The notes below the pieces were generated by a model. The model saw only the letters and a program-made list of their open reading frames with translations, was not told the DNA's origin and did no database searches. Of a stretch of 9,213 nt of DNA, positions 1 to 7,516 are shown in pieces (the stretch's first letter is position 1; each line of letters starts with the position of its first letter). A program made the translations under genes and the position numbers. The DNA is from Prevotellaceae bacterium (GTDB lineage Bacteria > Bacteroidota > Bacteroidia > Bacteroidales > UBA932): positions 1 to 9,213 of the forward strand of contig JAISDR010000009.1 of NCBI GenBank assembly GCA_031264645.1, given 5' to 3'.

Positions 1-1
1 G

Positions 2-1477
2 CTGGAAGTCTTTATTTCCGAAACATCTTCGGTGTCCTGCAGCGGACGCAGCGACGGACGTCTTTCGGCAAATTCGCGGGGAGGCGTGGGAAATCACGAA
101 TATGTCTGGTACCGCATCAACGGAAACAATGTCAAGCAGGCGGGTACCCTGAAAGACGCCGGCAATTTACCGGCGGGAACATACAGGGTACAGGTTATCG
201 ACGGTAACGGCATAGCGGTAAACTCTCCGGATTTTGAACTCGCAGAACCGGCGGCATTAAAAGCATTTACCGCATCAAGCAGCATCTCGTGTCAGGGAAC
301 GGAAAATACATGGCTTGAAGCATCCGCCGAAGGCGGTACTGCTCCTTATTGTTACCTGTGGACCTCGGGACACCAAACTGCACGCGTCGAAAACCTGTCA
401 GGCGACAAATATATGGTGCTTGTTGCCGACGCCCGCGGCTGCGAAACAAAGGCTACTGCCGAAATCAGGACAGCGCCTGAAATGACGGTTGAAACATCCG
501 CAGTTCAGCCCTTATGCGTTGACGACGGCGCTATTGCCGTGAACGTAAAAGGTGGAATTGCTCCATATAAATTCCTGTGGAACGACGGTTCAATTGATAA
601 AAACCGCAACAACCTGCCGGCAGGAAATTACAGCGTCACGATTACCGGAGCCAACGAATGTCCGGTTCAAACGGATATTAAACTGGATAAAGCCAAACCC
701 GCATCGCTTGACCTTGGCAATGACAGAACAGTGTTGTGCAACGGACAACAAGTCGTGTTTAATGTAAGCGATATCGACGGTATGGCGAATTACAAATGGT
801 TCCGCAACGGAGCCTTGTTTGCCGAAACGCCGGCTGTCTCAATAAATGAAGAAGGCTTGTATATAGTGGAAGTCGTCAATTCGAAAGGATGCCGGAGCGA
901 AGGCAGTATTGACATATCTGTTGAAAACAGCAGCATTGAGGCTGATTTCACTGTGGCGACAAAAGCCATACGATACGAAATCACCAAACTGGTAAACGTC
1001 AGTTATCCTTATCCCGACAAAGCCGAATGGATTATTCCCAACGATCCCGATATCAGTATTATTGATATGACAGATGAATATGTCGAAATAGTTTTCAGGG
1101 AAAAAAGGTCATATACAATCGGCTTACGTTCTTCGACAGGCGAATGCAGGGCGGTAATTTATAAACAGATAGATGTATATGACAGATACGACATACCGGA
1201 ATACGAGCCTGAAGAAAATGTTTTTCTCAAAAGCTTCATCGCGTATCCTAATCCAAATAAAGGACAGTTTACCGTCAAAATTGAACTTGGCGCAAAAGCC
1301 GACGTCAGGCTGCGTCTGATAAGTATAACGGGCAGCATAATTGATGAGCGGGAATTAAAAGGCAGCAGCTATTACGAGATCTTGTATAATATCAATAATG
1401 TACAGGGAATTTATCTTCTGCAGCTTGCTTCAGAGAAAGTCGAAACATCTCTGAAATTGTTGATGGATTCGTTTTGA
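2..1477 (+). CDS. T9SS-exported surface protein with SprB-like repeats (3' part; 5' end off window)
   Basis: The frame is open from the left edge, so the first start codon inside the window (GTG at 32) is not the true start; 491 C-terminal residues are visible. Numbering from the edge, three SprB-type repeats lie at about 9-70, 95-150 and 168-225. Each has a Cys near the start (except where degenerate), a GG..PY..LW-like core and an LPAGTY/LPAGNY-like turn. An Ig-like domain follows at about 234-306 (DLGND, VLC, YKWFRNG, GLYIVEVVNSKGC), then a PKD-like segment at about 312-395. The end (about 412-491) is a type A T9SS sorting domain, with YPNPNKGQFTV, a GIYLLQL core and a basic-hydrophobic tail. 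Proteins of this build cross the outer membrane through the T9SS and remain on the surface or are released; SprB of Flavobacterium is a gliding adhesin. The domain calls are seen in the sequence; an adhesin role is inferred. The gene may be very long. Confidence 0.9.
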   Translation: MEVFISETSSVSCSGRSDGRLSANSRGGVGNHEYVWYRINGNNVKQAGTLKDAGNLPAGTYRVQVIDGNGIAVNSPDFELAEPAALKAFTASSSISCQGTENTWLEASAEGGTAPYCYLWTSGHQTARVENLSGDKYMVLVADARGCETKATAEIRTAPEMTVETSAVQPLCVDDGAIAVNVKGGIAPYKFLWNDGSIDKNRNNLPAGNYSVTITGANECPVQTDIKLDKAKPASLDLGNDRTVLCNGQQVVFNVSDIDGMANYKWFRNGALFAETPAVSINEEGLYIVEVVNSKGCRSEGSIDISVENSSIEADFTVATKAIRYEITKLVNVSYPYPDKAEWIIPNDPDISIIDMTDEYVEIVFREKRSYTIGLRSSTGECRAVIYKQIDVYDRYDIPEYEPEENVFLKSFIAYPNPNKGQFTVKIELGAKADVRLRLISITGSIIDERELKGSSYYEILYNINNVQGIYLLQLASEKVETSLKLLMDSF

Positions 1478-1540
1478 CGGATACTCTCTTCCCAATACAG
1501 GACAACAGATAATATTTTGATATGTTATTGAATCAAACAT

Positions 1541-1570
1541 TTTGTTTGTTTATAATTTTCACTGCTTTTG
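1541..1570 (+). promoter_or_regulatory. Candidate Bacteroidetes-type promoter for the PKD lipoprotein gene
   Basis: TTTG at 1541-1544 is followed, after 18 bases, by TGCTTTTG at 1563-1570. This matches the Bacteroidetes -7 consensus TAnnTTTG at all but one fixed position. The proposed start codon is 10 bases further on. The region is AT-rich and lies in the 103-base gap after the surface-protein gene, so the downstream pair could be transcribed on its own. The match is imperfect and such short motifs occur by chance in AT-rich DNA. Confidence 0.35.
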
Positions 1571-1580
1571 CATTATAGAA

Positions 1581-2930
1581 ATGATTAAAAAGAAAAAGAA
1601 AATTTTGCTGATTTTAGCAGCATTGTATTTACAAAGCTGTTACAGGGAACAAACGGTGGCAGTCCTGGTCGACTTCACAGTAACAGTTGATAATGAAGAT
1701 TATTCGGTTCCGGCACGTATTTTGCTGGAAAACAAAAGCGCCGGAGCCGATAAATACAGGTGGACATTTGCAGGAGGCGAACCGTCGTCGTCGGACAAGC
1801 GTCAGCCTGAAGCAGTATTTTACAACAAGGCAGGTACATATATCATATCACTGGAAGCGTGGAATATCGACGAACACAAAATCAAGGAATACAGTTTACA
1901 GTTGGATTCGGCGATTTCCATTGGTTTTGACCTCGAAATATCCGTCAATAACATATCGCCGGTACAAGCCCTTATCGCAAATACTTCGAAAGGAGGAACG
2001 ACTTACCGGTGGACGTTTGAAGGCGGTCAACCTTCGTCGTCGGAACTTTACACTCCGCCGACAGTGAAATTCGTTGACGCAGGCGAGCATACCGTAATAC
2101 TGGAAATGTCGAACGGACGGGAAACGCTCGTTCATTCGGAAACCTTCACCGTATTGCCTGCGATGGCGCTTGATTTCAGCATCACACCCTCATTTGAAGA
2201 CGAAGATATGGAAGCGCCGTTCACTGCGACGCTTAAAAATAACAGTTCTAACGGATTAAACTATACATGGACAGGCGAAAACGGATTGTTCTCCAGCAAT
2301 ACAGCCTCGGATTCCACTACCGTATCCTATGCCTGCGCCGGAACGTACGCCGTAACGCTCAAAGCCGACAACGGTAAGGAGATTAAATCAATATCCAAAG
2401 AAATCACAGTCAAACCCAACAGCAACATCTACATTATGCAGGACGTGAAACTGGGTATAAAATCAGCCCATGCGACTATCGGCAGTTTTTATTCGTGCGC
2501 GTTGAGGAGCGTTGTCACAAGAGATGAGGTAAGCGAACAAAACGCTCACTTGATAGATTTTGCGTTTTTCGGCTTAGACGGGACATTCCGTTTATGCCGT
2601 TTCCTTTCGCCTGATTCTCTTGGAAATTACGCTTTTTATGATATTCCGAAAGCCGGTCACACGGCAATTATCAATACTCTGGAAAATTCGCCGGTCAGTT
2701 TCAGCGTCGAGGACTTCGACAGCATGACGACCGATGCGCCTCTACATTCTTTGCCCGTCGCCGCAAACGACAGTAATGAAGACTATTTCACCGATTCCAC
2801 TGTCCCCCGCATCGCCCTGTTCGAAACAGCCGACAGGCGGAAAGGCGCAATAAAAATCAAATCTTTTGTGTCGGACGGCGTCGAATCATATATATTAGCC
2901 GATATAAAAGTCTATAAAAAAGGACAGTAA
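1581..2930 (+). CDS. PKD-domain lipoprotein, outer-membrane/surface associated
   Basis: The start at 1581 is chosen over the longer frame opening at 1542 because it gives a proper lipoprotein signal: MIKKKKK, a short hydrophobic stretch, then LQSC with Cys20 as the lipidated residue. The mature protein has three PKD-like domains at about 30-108, 116-190 and 196-278. The first two are clear duplicates, both containing YRWTF.GG.PSSS and then AGTYIISLE or AGEHTVILE; the third is more diverged (YTWTGENG, AGTYAVTL). Residues about 283-449 form a separate C-terminal domain I do not recognise (KLGIKSAHATIGSFYSC, LIDFAFFGLDG, ending DIKVYKKGQ). PKD domains are beta-sandwich modules common in surface proteins and usually mediate binding. 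The gene sits between a T9SS cargo gene and a beta-barrel gene, the latter only 17 bases downstream, suggesting one surface complex. The 449-aa length and the position are observed; partnership is inferred. Confidence 0.85.
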   Translation: MIKKKKKILLILAALYLQSCYREQTVAVLVDFTVTVDNEDYSVPARILLENKSAGADKYRWTFAGGEPSSSDKRQPEAVFYNKAGTYIISLEAWNIDEHKIKEYSLQLDSAISIGFDLEISVNNISPVQALIANTSKGGTTYRWTFEGGQPSSSELYTPPTVKFVDAGEHTVILEMSNGRETLVHSETFTVLPAMALDFSITPSFEDEDMEAPFTATLKNNSSNGLNYTWTGENGLFSSNTASDSTTVSYACAGTYAVTLKADNGKEIKSISKEITVKPNSNIYIMQDVKLGIKSAHATIGSFYSCALRSVVTRDEVSEQNAHLIDFAFFGLDGTFRLCRFLSPDSLGNYAFYDIPKAGHTAIINTLENSPVSFSVEDFDSMTTDAPLHSLPVAANDSNEDYFTDSTVPRIALFETADRRKGAIKIKSFVSDGVESYILADIKVYKKGQ

Positions 2931-2947
2931 ATTCATTGTCATACAGG

Positions 2948-4663
2948 ATGTTTAAAACCGGTACATCTACAGCAAACATAATCGTATTAATCTTATGCGC
3001 ATCGTTCTCCCTCAATGCGCAGCAAGTGAGGTTTGACAATTTAAAAGAACAGTATAACAAGGATAATATCCTGAAAATAAACGGAGGCGTCTCGACAAAC
3101 GCCGTATTTTACAGCGGCGACAATGCAAGGCTCAATCCCTTCACATGGATATTGTCGGGCAATGTAAATCTGAGTTTTTTCAGTCAGCTGAATTTGCCTT
3201 TCTCTTTTAATTTAAATAATTTAGGGGGGAATTATACATATCCCACAATGCCGAATCGCCTCAGTCTTCATCCAGCGTATAAATGGGTCGCGGGACATAT
3301 CGGCGACGTGAGCATGTCGTTTTCTCCTTATACCTTGAATGGTCACCAGTTTACAGGCGCCGGCGCAGATTTGACGCCCGAAAATCTGCCGGTGAAAATT
3401 TCGGTAATGTACGGACGTTTGCTCAAAGCGACCGAATACAATCCCGAAGAGCGGCTGAGCGTACCGTCATACAAGCGCGTGGGTTACGGAGCAAAAGCCT
3501 TGTACGACAAAAACAATATCTCATTCGGAATGACTTTTTTCAGTGCATGCGACAACAAAAATTCCTTGAAAATCATACCGGACAGTCTGAACATAACGCC
3601 GCACAAAAATATCGCCATGAGTTGGGAAACAGGAATAAAACTGATAAAAAACCTTACTTTTTCAGCCGAATATGGAATCAGTTTACTGACCCGCGACATG
3701 AGAATAGATTCAAATCCCCGTCCTGAAATTCTTGCAGTAACCGACGCATTGTCTTCGACATACCATGCTTTGCGTGCAAGTTTGAATTATCAATTAGGTA
3801 AAAATACTTTAGGTTTTGGATACGAACGTGTTGATCCTGATTATCAAAGCTTGGGAGCCTATTATTTTACCAACGACCTGGAAAATTTCACACTGAATTA
3901 TGCCCGTCCCTTTTTCAACGATAAACTGGTTCTCGCCGCAAATGCAGGATTGCAACACGATAACTTAAACAATAACAAATCGGCAAATACTCAACAATTA
4001 GTAGGCGCCGTTAATTTGAATTACAATCCCAATGAACAATTGAACGCTTCGGCGTCGTATTCAAACTTTCAAACCTATACAAATATCAAGTCGCAATTCG
4101 ATTATATTAACGAAATAACGGATTATGACAATCTCGACACCTTGGATTTTACTCAATTATCGCAAAATGCCAGTCTGAGCGTAAACTGGACATTCAACAA
4201 AAACGAATCGAAAAAACATAATCTCAATTTCAATCTGAACTATCAGGAAGCTGCAGACAAACACGGCGAAATCATTGGAACAGGCGCAGCGTCCAGATTT
4301 TACAATTTCGCAACAAATTACGGATTGTATTTCGTCCCCAATAATCTGCAACTCAACACCTCAATAAATCTCACATACAATACTGTCGGTTTCGACAATA
4401 TGTTGACTTACGGTCCGAGCGTGGGCGCTTCAACAAAATTATTCGACAAAAAATTGACGACAGGTTTATCCTTAGCCTGCAACATCAGTATGGATACCAG
4501 AAAATGGCAAAACAGCATTTTCAACCTCAGATGGAATGCTACTTATGTGATTCTCAAAAAACATAATCTAAGTCTTGTCATGATAAACCAAAACAAAAAC
4601 ATGAGAAACCGCAAAGCAATGAACGACTTAACTTCAACATTCTCGTATATGTACAATTTCTGA
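2948..4663 (+). CDS. Outer-membrane beta-barrel protein (uncharacterised)
   Basis: The start is placed at the ATG at 2948, not the TTG at 2936, because it opens directly into a signal peptide: MFKTG, a hydrophobic core IIVLILCASF, and an SLNA|QQ-like signal peptidase I site near residue 24. The 571-aa product is rich in alternating polar/hydrophobic strands with Asn, Tyr and Phe (for example LNFNLNYQEA, LQLNTSINLTYN, LTFSAEYGISLL). It ends in the aromatic YMYNF, as expected of a barrel inserted by the BAM machinery. An early segment, FSPYTLNGHQFTGAGADLTP followed by MYGRL and YKRVGYGAKALY, recalls uncharacterised Bacteroidetes outer-membrane proteins encoded near T9SS cargo. It is longer than PorP/SprF (about 300 aa) and shows no TonB-receptor plug. 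Spacing to the upstream lipoprotein gene is 17 bases, so the two are very likely co-transcribed. The barrel call is firm; transport, anchoring or assembly function is unknown. Confidence 0.8.
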   Translation: MFKTGTSTANIIVLILCASFSLNAQQVRFDNLKEQYNKDNILKINGGVSTNAVFYSGDNARLNPFTWILSGNVNLSFFSQLNLPFSFNLNNLGGNYTYPTMPNRLSLHPAYKWVAGHIGDVSMSFSPYTLNGHQFTGAGADLTPENLPVKISVMYGRLLKATEYNPEERLSVPSYKRVGYGAKALYDKNNISFGMTFFSACDNKNSLKIIPDSLNITPHKNIAMSWETGIKLIKNLTFSAEYGISLLTRDMRIDSNPRPEILAVTDALSSTYHALRASLNYQLGKNTLGFGYERVDPDYQSLGAYYFTNDLENFTLNYARPFFNDKLVLAANAGLQHDNLNNNKSANTQQLVGAVNLNYNPNEQLNASASYSNFQTYTNIKSQFDYINEITDYDNLDTLDFTQLSQNASLSVNWTFNKNESKKHNLNFNLNYQEAADKHGEIIGTGAASRFYNFATNYGLYFVPNNLQLNTSINLTYNTVGFDNMLTYGPSVGASTKLFDKKLTTGLSLACNISMDTRKWQNSIFNLRWNATYVILKKHNLSLVMINQNKNMRNRKAMNDLTSTFSYMYNF

Positions 4664-4789
4664 ACGAATGTGTGGATTTGAAATATTTTTGTTTGATACT
4701 AACGAACATATCCCTTTTTTCTTGGATTAAAGAATTAGTCAATCTATTAGACGAAATAGAGTTTTCGGACAGACTCTACATGATAAAAG
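4664..4789. other. Convergent intergenic spacer
   Basis: These 126 AT-rich bases separate the plus-strand surface cluster from the minus-strand operon, so both transcripts should end here. The only structure seen is a weak 6-bp inverted repeat, TAGAGT at 4757-4762 with ACTCTA at 4773-4778 and a 10-base loop, with no strong T tract next to it. I therefore do not call an intrinsic terminator. An open frame crossing this spacer into the propeller gene looks like chance. Confidence 0.5.
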
Positions 4790-5980
4790 TTACTCATACT
4801 CAAAATACAATATCACAGGATTATCGTCATCTTTCAGATTCAGCAGTTTTTCCCTGTCCGGTAAATCTTTTTTAATCACTTCATCAAGATTTTCGATGAG
4901 AGAAAGATGTTCGATCGAATATACTCCCTTTTCATCCGCACAGCACAGTCGCCATATACCAAACCGTTCATCTTCGAAAATCATGTCATTGCTGAGAAAT
5001 TCGGCAATCCTGACATTTTTATTTCCGTTTCTGTTATCGCATAATACGCGCCATTGTCCATAGAAACCCAAAGTAAACAGAATAATATCTTTACCTTCAA
5101 TAATATCGGAGATGCCACAAATTTTGTTATCAATAATGTAACCTGTTTTCATTACATCATCATTTGCTTTTTTTACATCATTTTTAGACGGCCATTTACT
5201 GCTTTTGACTGCAAGAAATGGATTGACGCCTTCCTTTTCAATAGAAAATACCGTATCCATAAAAATCTGCACATATTTTGGCGAATTTGGACTGTTTCTG
5301 GAAAAGAAAAAATTATTGCGAAACATCGTTCCCATCCATCCCTTATTACAGTCAGCCGGAAGCCATGAATCTTTATATTTCCCGCTCAGGACGTCTATTT
5401 CACGTAACAGATAATTTTCATTCGATTCCGACTTCAGGTTGACGTCTGCATACAGTCGTCCGTTACTGTACTGTATATAGCTATTGTATATTCTTTCGGA
5501 AAGATTTATCCGTTTTATATATTTACCGGTATCAATACTGTAAACCAGAATGCAGTTCATGTCATTGTCCATCAAATAGATTTCATGATTTATTTCATCA
5601 ATGGTAAAATCGCTTATATCAACATATTCTCCCGGTCCCTGTCCTGCGCGACCGATTTTACGTATAAATTTCCCATCCATATCGAAAACGAACACGCTGT
5701 TTACATGATCATTGTCAAATACAAATATCTTCCCGTCAAATACCTGAACTTCGTTTATATACCCGATCAGTGATTCATCAACTGTTTCCAATGGAATAGC
5801 TCTTACTTTTTTAAACAGAGACGACATGTAAATCCGTTTTTCTTTGGGAATATTGTCAAAATCGACAGTATATACACTGTCATTTTCGATTATCTCTTTC
5901 TTCTTGCCTGAATTGCAGGAAACCGTTATTATCAGCACTAATATGAACAGCCGGAGTGTTTTATTCATTGCATTATACAT
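4790..5980 (-). CDS. 6-bladed beta-propeller lipoprotein (DUF5128-like)
   Basis: A 396-aa predicted lipoprotein begins MYNAMNKTLRLFILVLIITVSC; Cys22 follows a hydrophobic run, although the -3 residue (Thr) is not ideal. A second ATG at 5968 would give an equally good signal and may be the true start. The mature part shows hallmarks of the Bacteroidetes 6-bladed beta-propeller family: AIPLETVDESLIGYI (about 61-75), blades with DGKIFVFDND, then VFDMDGKFIRKIGRAGQGPGEY (about 98-119) with the NHL-like GQGPGEY turn, then DFTIDEINHEIYLMDND. Family members occur in many copies per genome and have no settled function; a surface or periplasmic binding role is usually assumed. It is the last gene of a three-gene operon, 4 bases after the ABC stop codon. 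No transporter permease or SusC/D pair is present to suggest a ligand. Confidence 0.88.
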   Translation of the reverse strand: MYNAMNKTLRLFILVLIITVSCNSGKKKEIIENDSVYTVDFDNIPKEKRIYMSSLFKKVRAIPLETVDESLIGYINEVQVFDGKIFVFDNDHVNSVFVFDMDGKFIRKIGRAGQGPGEYVDISDFTIDEINHEIYLMDNDMNCILVYSIDTGKYIKRINLSERIYNSYIQYSNGRLYADVNLKSESNENYLLREIDVLSGKYKDSWLPADCNKGWMGTMFRNNFFFSRNSPNSPKYVQIFMDTVFSIEKEGVNPFLAVKSSKWPSKNDVKKANDDVMKTGYIIDNKICGISDIIEGKDIILFTLGFYGQWRVLCDNRNGNKNVRIAEFLSNDMIFEDERFGIWRLCCADEKGVYSIEHLSLIENLDEVIKKDLPDREKLLNLKDDDNPVILYFEYE

Positions 5981-5984
5981 GATA

Positions 5985-7511
5985 TTATTTTTTATTTACA
6001 TTAACACATTTTCCGTTTTCGATGCAAAAATATTTGTCAATACACGAAGGAAATTCTTCCGGCTGGTGGGATACAAAAATCAAAGTCCGGTTATGGCAGT
6101 ATTCGTCCAGTAAATATTTTGCCGAATCAACCGAAACACAGTCCATTCCCTGAAAAGGCTCGTCAAGCGCCAGCACAGGCGGGTTTTTAATTAATGCACG
6201 GATTAGCAGTACGATATTCTGCTGTCCGGTAGAAACGTGCTGAAACAAATCCCTGCATATTTTCGCTATTGAAAAATAGTCGAACAGATTATCGGCAAGT
6301 TCTTCGATTTCATCCGTAACTCTTATTTTTCTGTACGGATTTTCGGACAGCGCGCTTAAAGCGATTTCCCTGCATGTTTTATTGCGATTGAAATACAGAT
6401 GCATTTCGGGCGAAACAAAGCCGATCTTATCCTTTATATCCCAGATACTTTCGCCTGTTCCGCGCTTACGGTCGAACAAAATAATGCTGTTGGAGTACGC
6501 CTGTGGATTATCCGCAAATATAAGGCTCAGAAGCATGGTTTTTCCTGCTCCGTTCGGTCCCGTTAAAGCCCATTTATCGCCATGATTTATTGTCCATTTC
6601 ACCTGGTTTACAACCGGTTTATTGCTGTAAACGATATTGACGCCATCCAGCCTGACTGCAGTTTCGAATGTCTTTTCCGGGGCGGGCGGCAATACGGGCA
6701 AGCCGGCTTGCCGATGACAGCGTACAGGGATATAATCCTTTCTGTTTGAAGTCCTTTTGATGGAAAAATTTTCTATCTCCATGACATTGCTGATCGAATC
6801 GGGAATATGCCTGTCGTCCGCAACGATGACTACATTCGTCCCGAGCGAGGTAATTTCCCTGACAGTGTGAGTGATATAGTCCCGAGCCTGCCTGTCAAGT
6901 CCGGTATACAGGTTGTCGAGCAGAAGCAGTCGCGGCTTTTTCATCAGCGCCTTAACAATCAGCATTTTCTTGAACTGACCGTTGGAGAGCTTGATGATTT
7001 CCGTGTCAAGCAGATGAGCGACGCCCAGAGCCTGCAATTCGGGAAAACCGTTGGCGTCATTCAGTTTCAGGAAATTGCGGACGGTAACGACATTGTCCGT
7101 TTCGCTGGCATTGTAACGCTGCTGATAGTAAAAGTCGCCGTAATTCAGCGACGGATCGTTGAAATAGACCGAAGCGACATGTCCGGATGGATTCCCCGCA
7201 AAGCACGGGGGATTCCCCGCAGAGTATGGGGGATTCCCCGCAGAGCACGGGGGATTCCCCACAAAGTACGGGGGATTCCCCGCAAAGTATGGGGGATTCC
7301 CCGCGTCAGCGCCGGTGAAATTACAGATTACTTCTCCCTTTGTTTTCAGGACTCTGCCCTCCAGAATTTCCAGGAATGTTGTTTTTCCCGAACCGCTGTC
7401 GCCTACTATCATCCAGTTTTCTCCGGCTTGCATTTCCCAGTCGGTATCCTGAAAAACAGTGTATTGAAACTTCCTGAAAGTCGCGTTCTTTATTTTTAAC
7501 AGATATGACAT
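5985..7511 (-). CDS. ModF-like double ABC ATPase with a tandem-repeat insert
   Basis: The 508-aa soluble protein has two ABC ATPase domains and no membrane segments. Domain 1 (about 1-250): Walker A GDSGSGKTT at 37-45, signature LSNGQ at 175-179, Walker B RLLLLDN at 194-200, D-loop GLD at 204-206. Asn200 replaces the catalytic Glu, and the switch-His position appears as VADD (about 230-233), so site 1 looks degenerate. Domain 2 (about 283-508): Walker A GPNGAGKTM at 318-326, signature VSTGQ at 426-430, Walker B VLALDE at 446-451, switch His482. The segment YSNSIILFDRKRGTGESIWDIK (339 on) closely matches what I recall of E. coli ModF (YSNDLTLFGRRRGSGETIWDIK). ModF sits by molybdate transport genes, but no mod genes are visible here, so the substrate is unknown. 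A heptapeptide array at 71-109 lies between Walker A and the Q-loop region. The start is 5 bases after the upstream stop codon. Confidence 0.9.
   Translation of the reverse strand: MSYLLKIKNATFRKFQYTVFQDTDWEMQAGENWMIVGDSGSGKTTFLEILEGRVLKTKGEVICNFTGADAGNPPYFAGNPPYFVGNPPCSAGNPPYSAGNPPCFAGNPSGHVASVYFNDPSLNYGDFYYQQRYNASETDNVVTVRNFLKLNDANGFPELQALGVAHLLDTEIIKLSNGQFKKMLIVKALMKKPRLLLLDNLYTGLDRQARDYITHTVREITSLGTNVVIVADDRHIPDSISNVMEIENFSIKRTSNRKDYIPVRCHRQAGLPVLPPAPEKTFETAVRLDGVNIVYSNKPVVNQVKWTINHGDKWALTGPNGAGKTMLLSLIFADNPQAYSNSIILFDRKRGTGESIWDIKDKIGFVSPEMHLYFNRNKTCREIALSALSENPYRKIRVTDEIEELADNLFDYFSIAKICRDLFQHVSTGQQNIVLLIRALIKNPPVLALDEPFQGMDCVSVDSAKYLLDEYCHNRTLIFVSHQPEEFPSCIDKYFCIENGKCVNVNKK
6697..6712. 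repeat. Perfect 16-bp palindrome inside the ABC linker
   Basis: GGCAAGCCGGCTTGCC is its own reverse complement. On the coding strand it lies in the codons for the linker between the two ATPase domains (about residues 267-273, QAGLPVL), a region free to vary in length and sequence. It may be the core of a small palindromic element inserted in frame, or a chance GC-rich palindrome; the palindrome is observed, the origin is not. Confidence 0.6.
7189..7304. repeat. 21-bp in-frame tandem repeat, five units plus a partial sixth
   Basis: On the plus strand the core GGATTCCCC recurs exactly every 21 bases, at 7189, 7210, 7231, 7252, 7273 and 7294, with each core followed by RCARAGYAYGGG. The units differ only by transitions. 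On the coding (minus) strand they give the heptapeptide GNPP[YC][FS][AV], residues 71-105, then a partial unit GNPSG. The unit is a multiple of three bases, so copy changes keep frame, and several other frames are also stop-free. Each junction contains an imperfect palindrome, GGGGATTCCCC. The E. coli ModF sequence as I recall it has no such insert. Confidence 0.95.
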
Positions 7512-7516
7512 GCTTA

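Noticed and set aside
1516..1537. Terminator hairpin after the surface-protein gene (TTTGAT with ATCAAA)
   Set aside because: A 6-bp AT-rich stem with a 10-base loop is too weak to call, though T-rich sequence follows it.
2936..4663. The beta-barrel as PorP/SprF
   Set aside because: It is about 570 residues against roughly 300 for PorP/SprF, and I do not see that family's motifs.
7189..7304. CRISPR array
   Set aside because: The whole 21-bp unit repeats with no unique spacers, and the array is in frame inside a conserved gene.
6807..7499. A 230-codon plus-strand open frame antisense to the ABC gene, with GIPRK-type repeats
   Set aside because: The opposite strand encodes clear Walker A and signature motifs; the antisense repeat peptide only reflects the 21-bp DNA array being stop-free in several frames.
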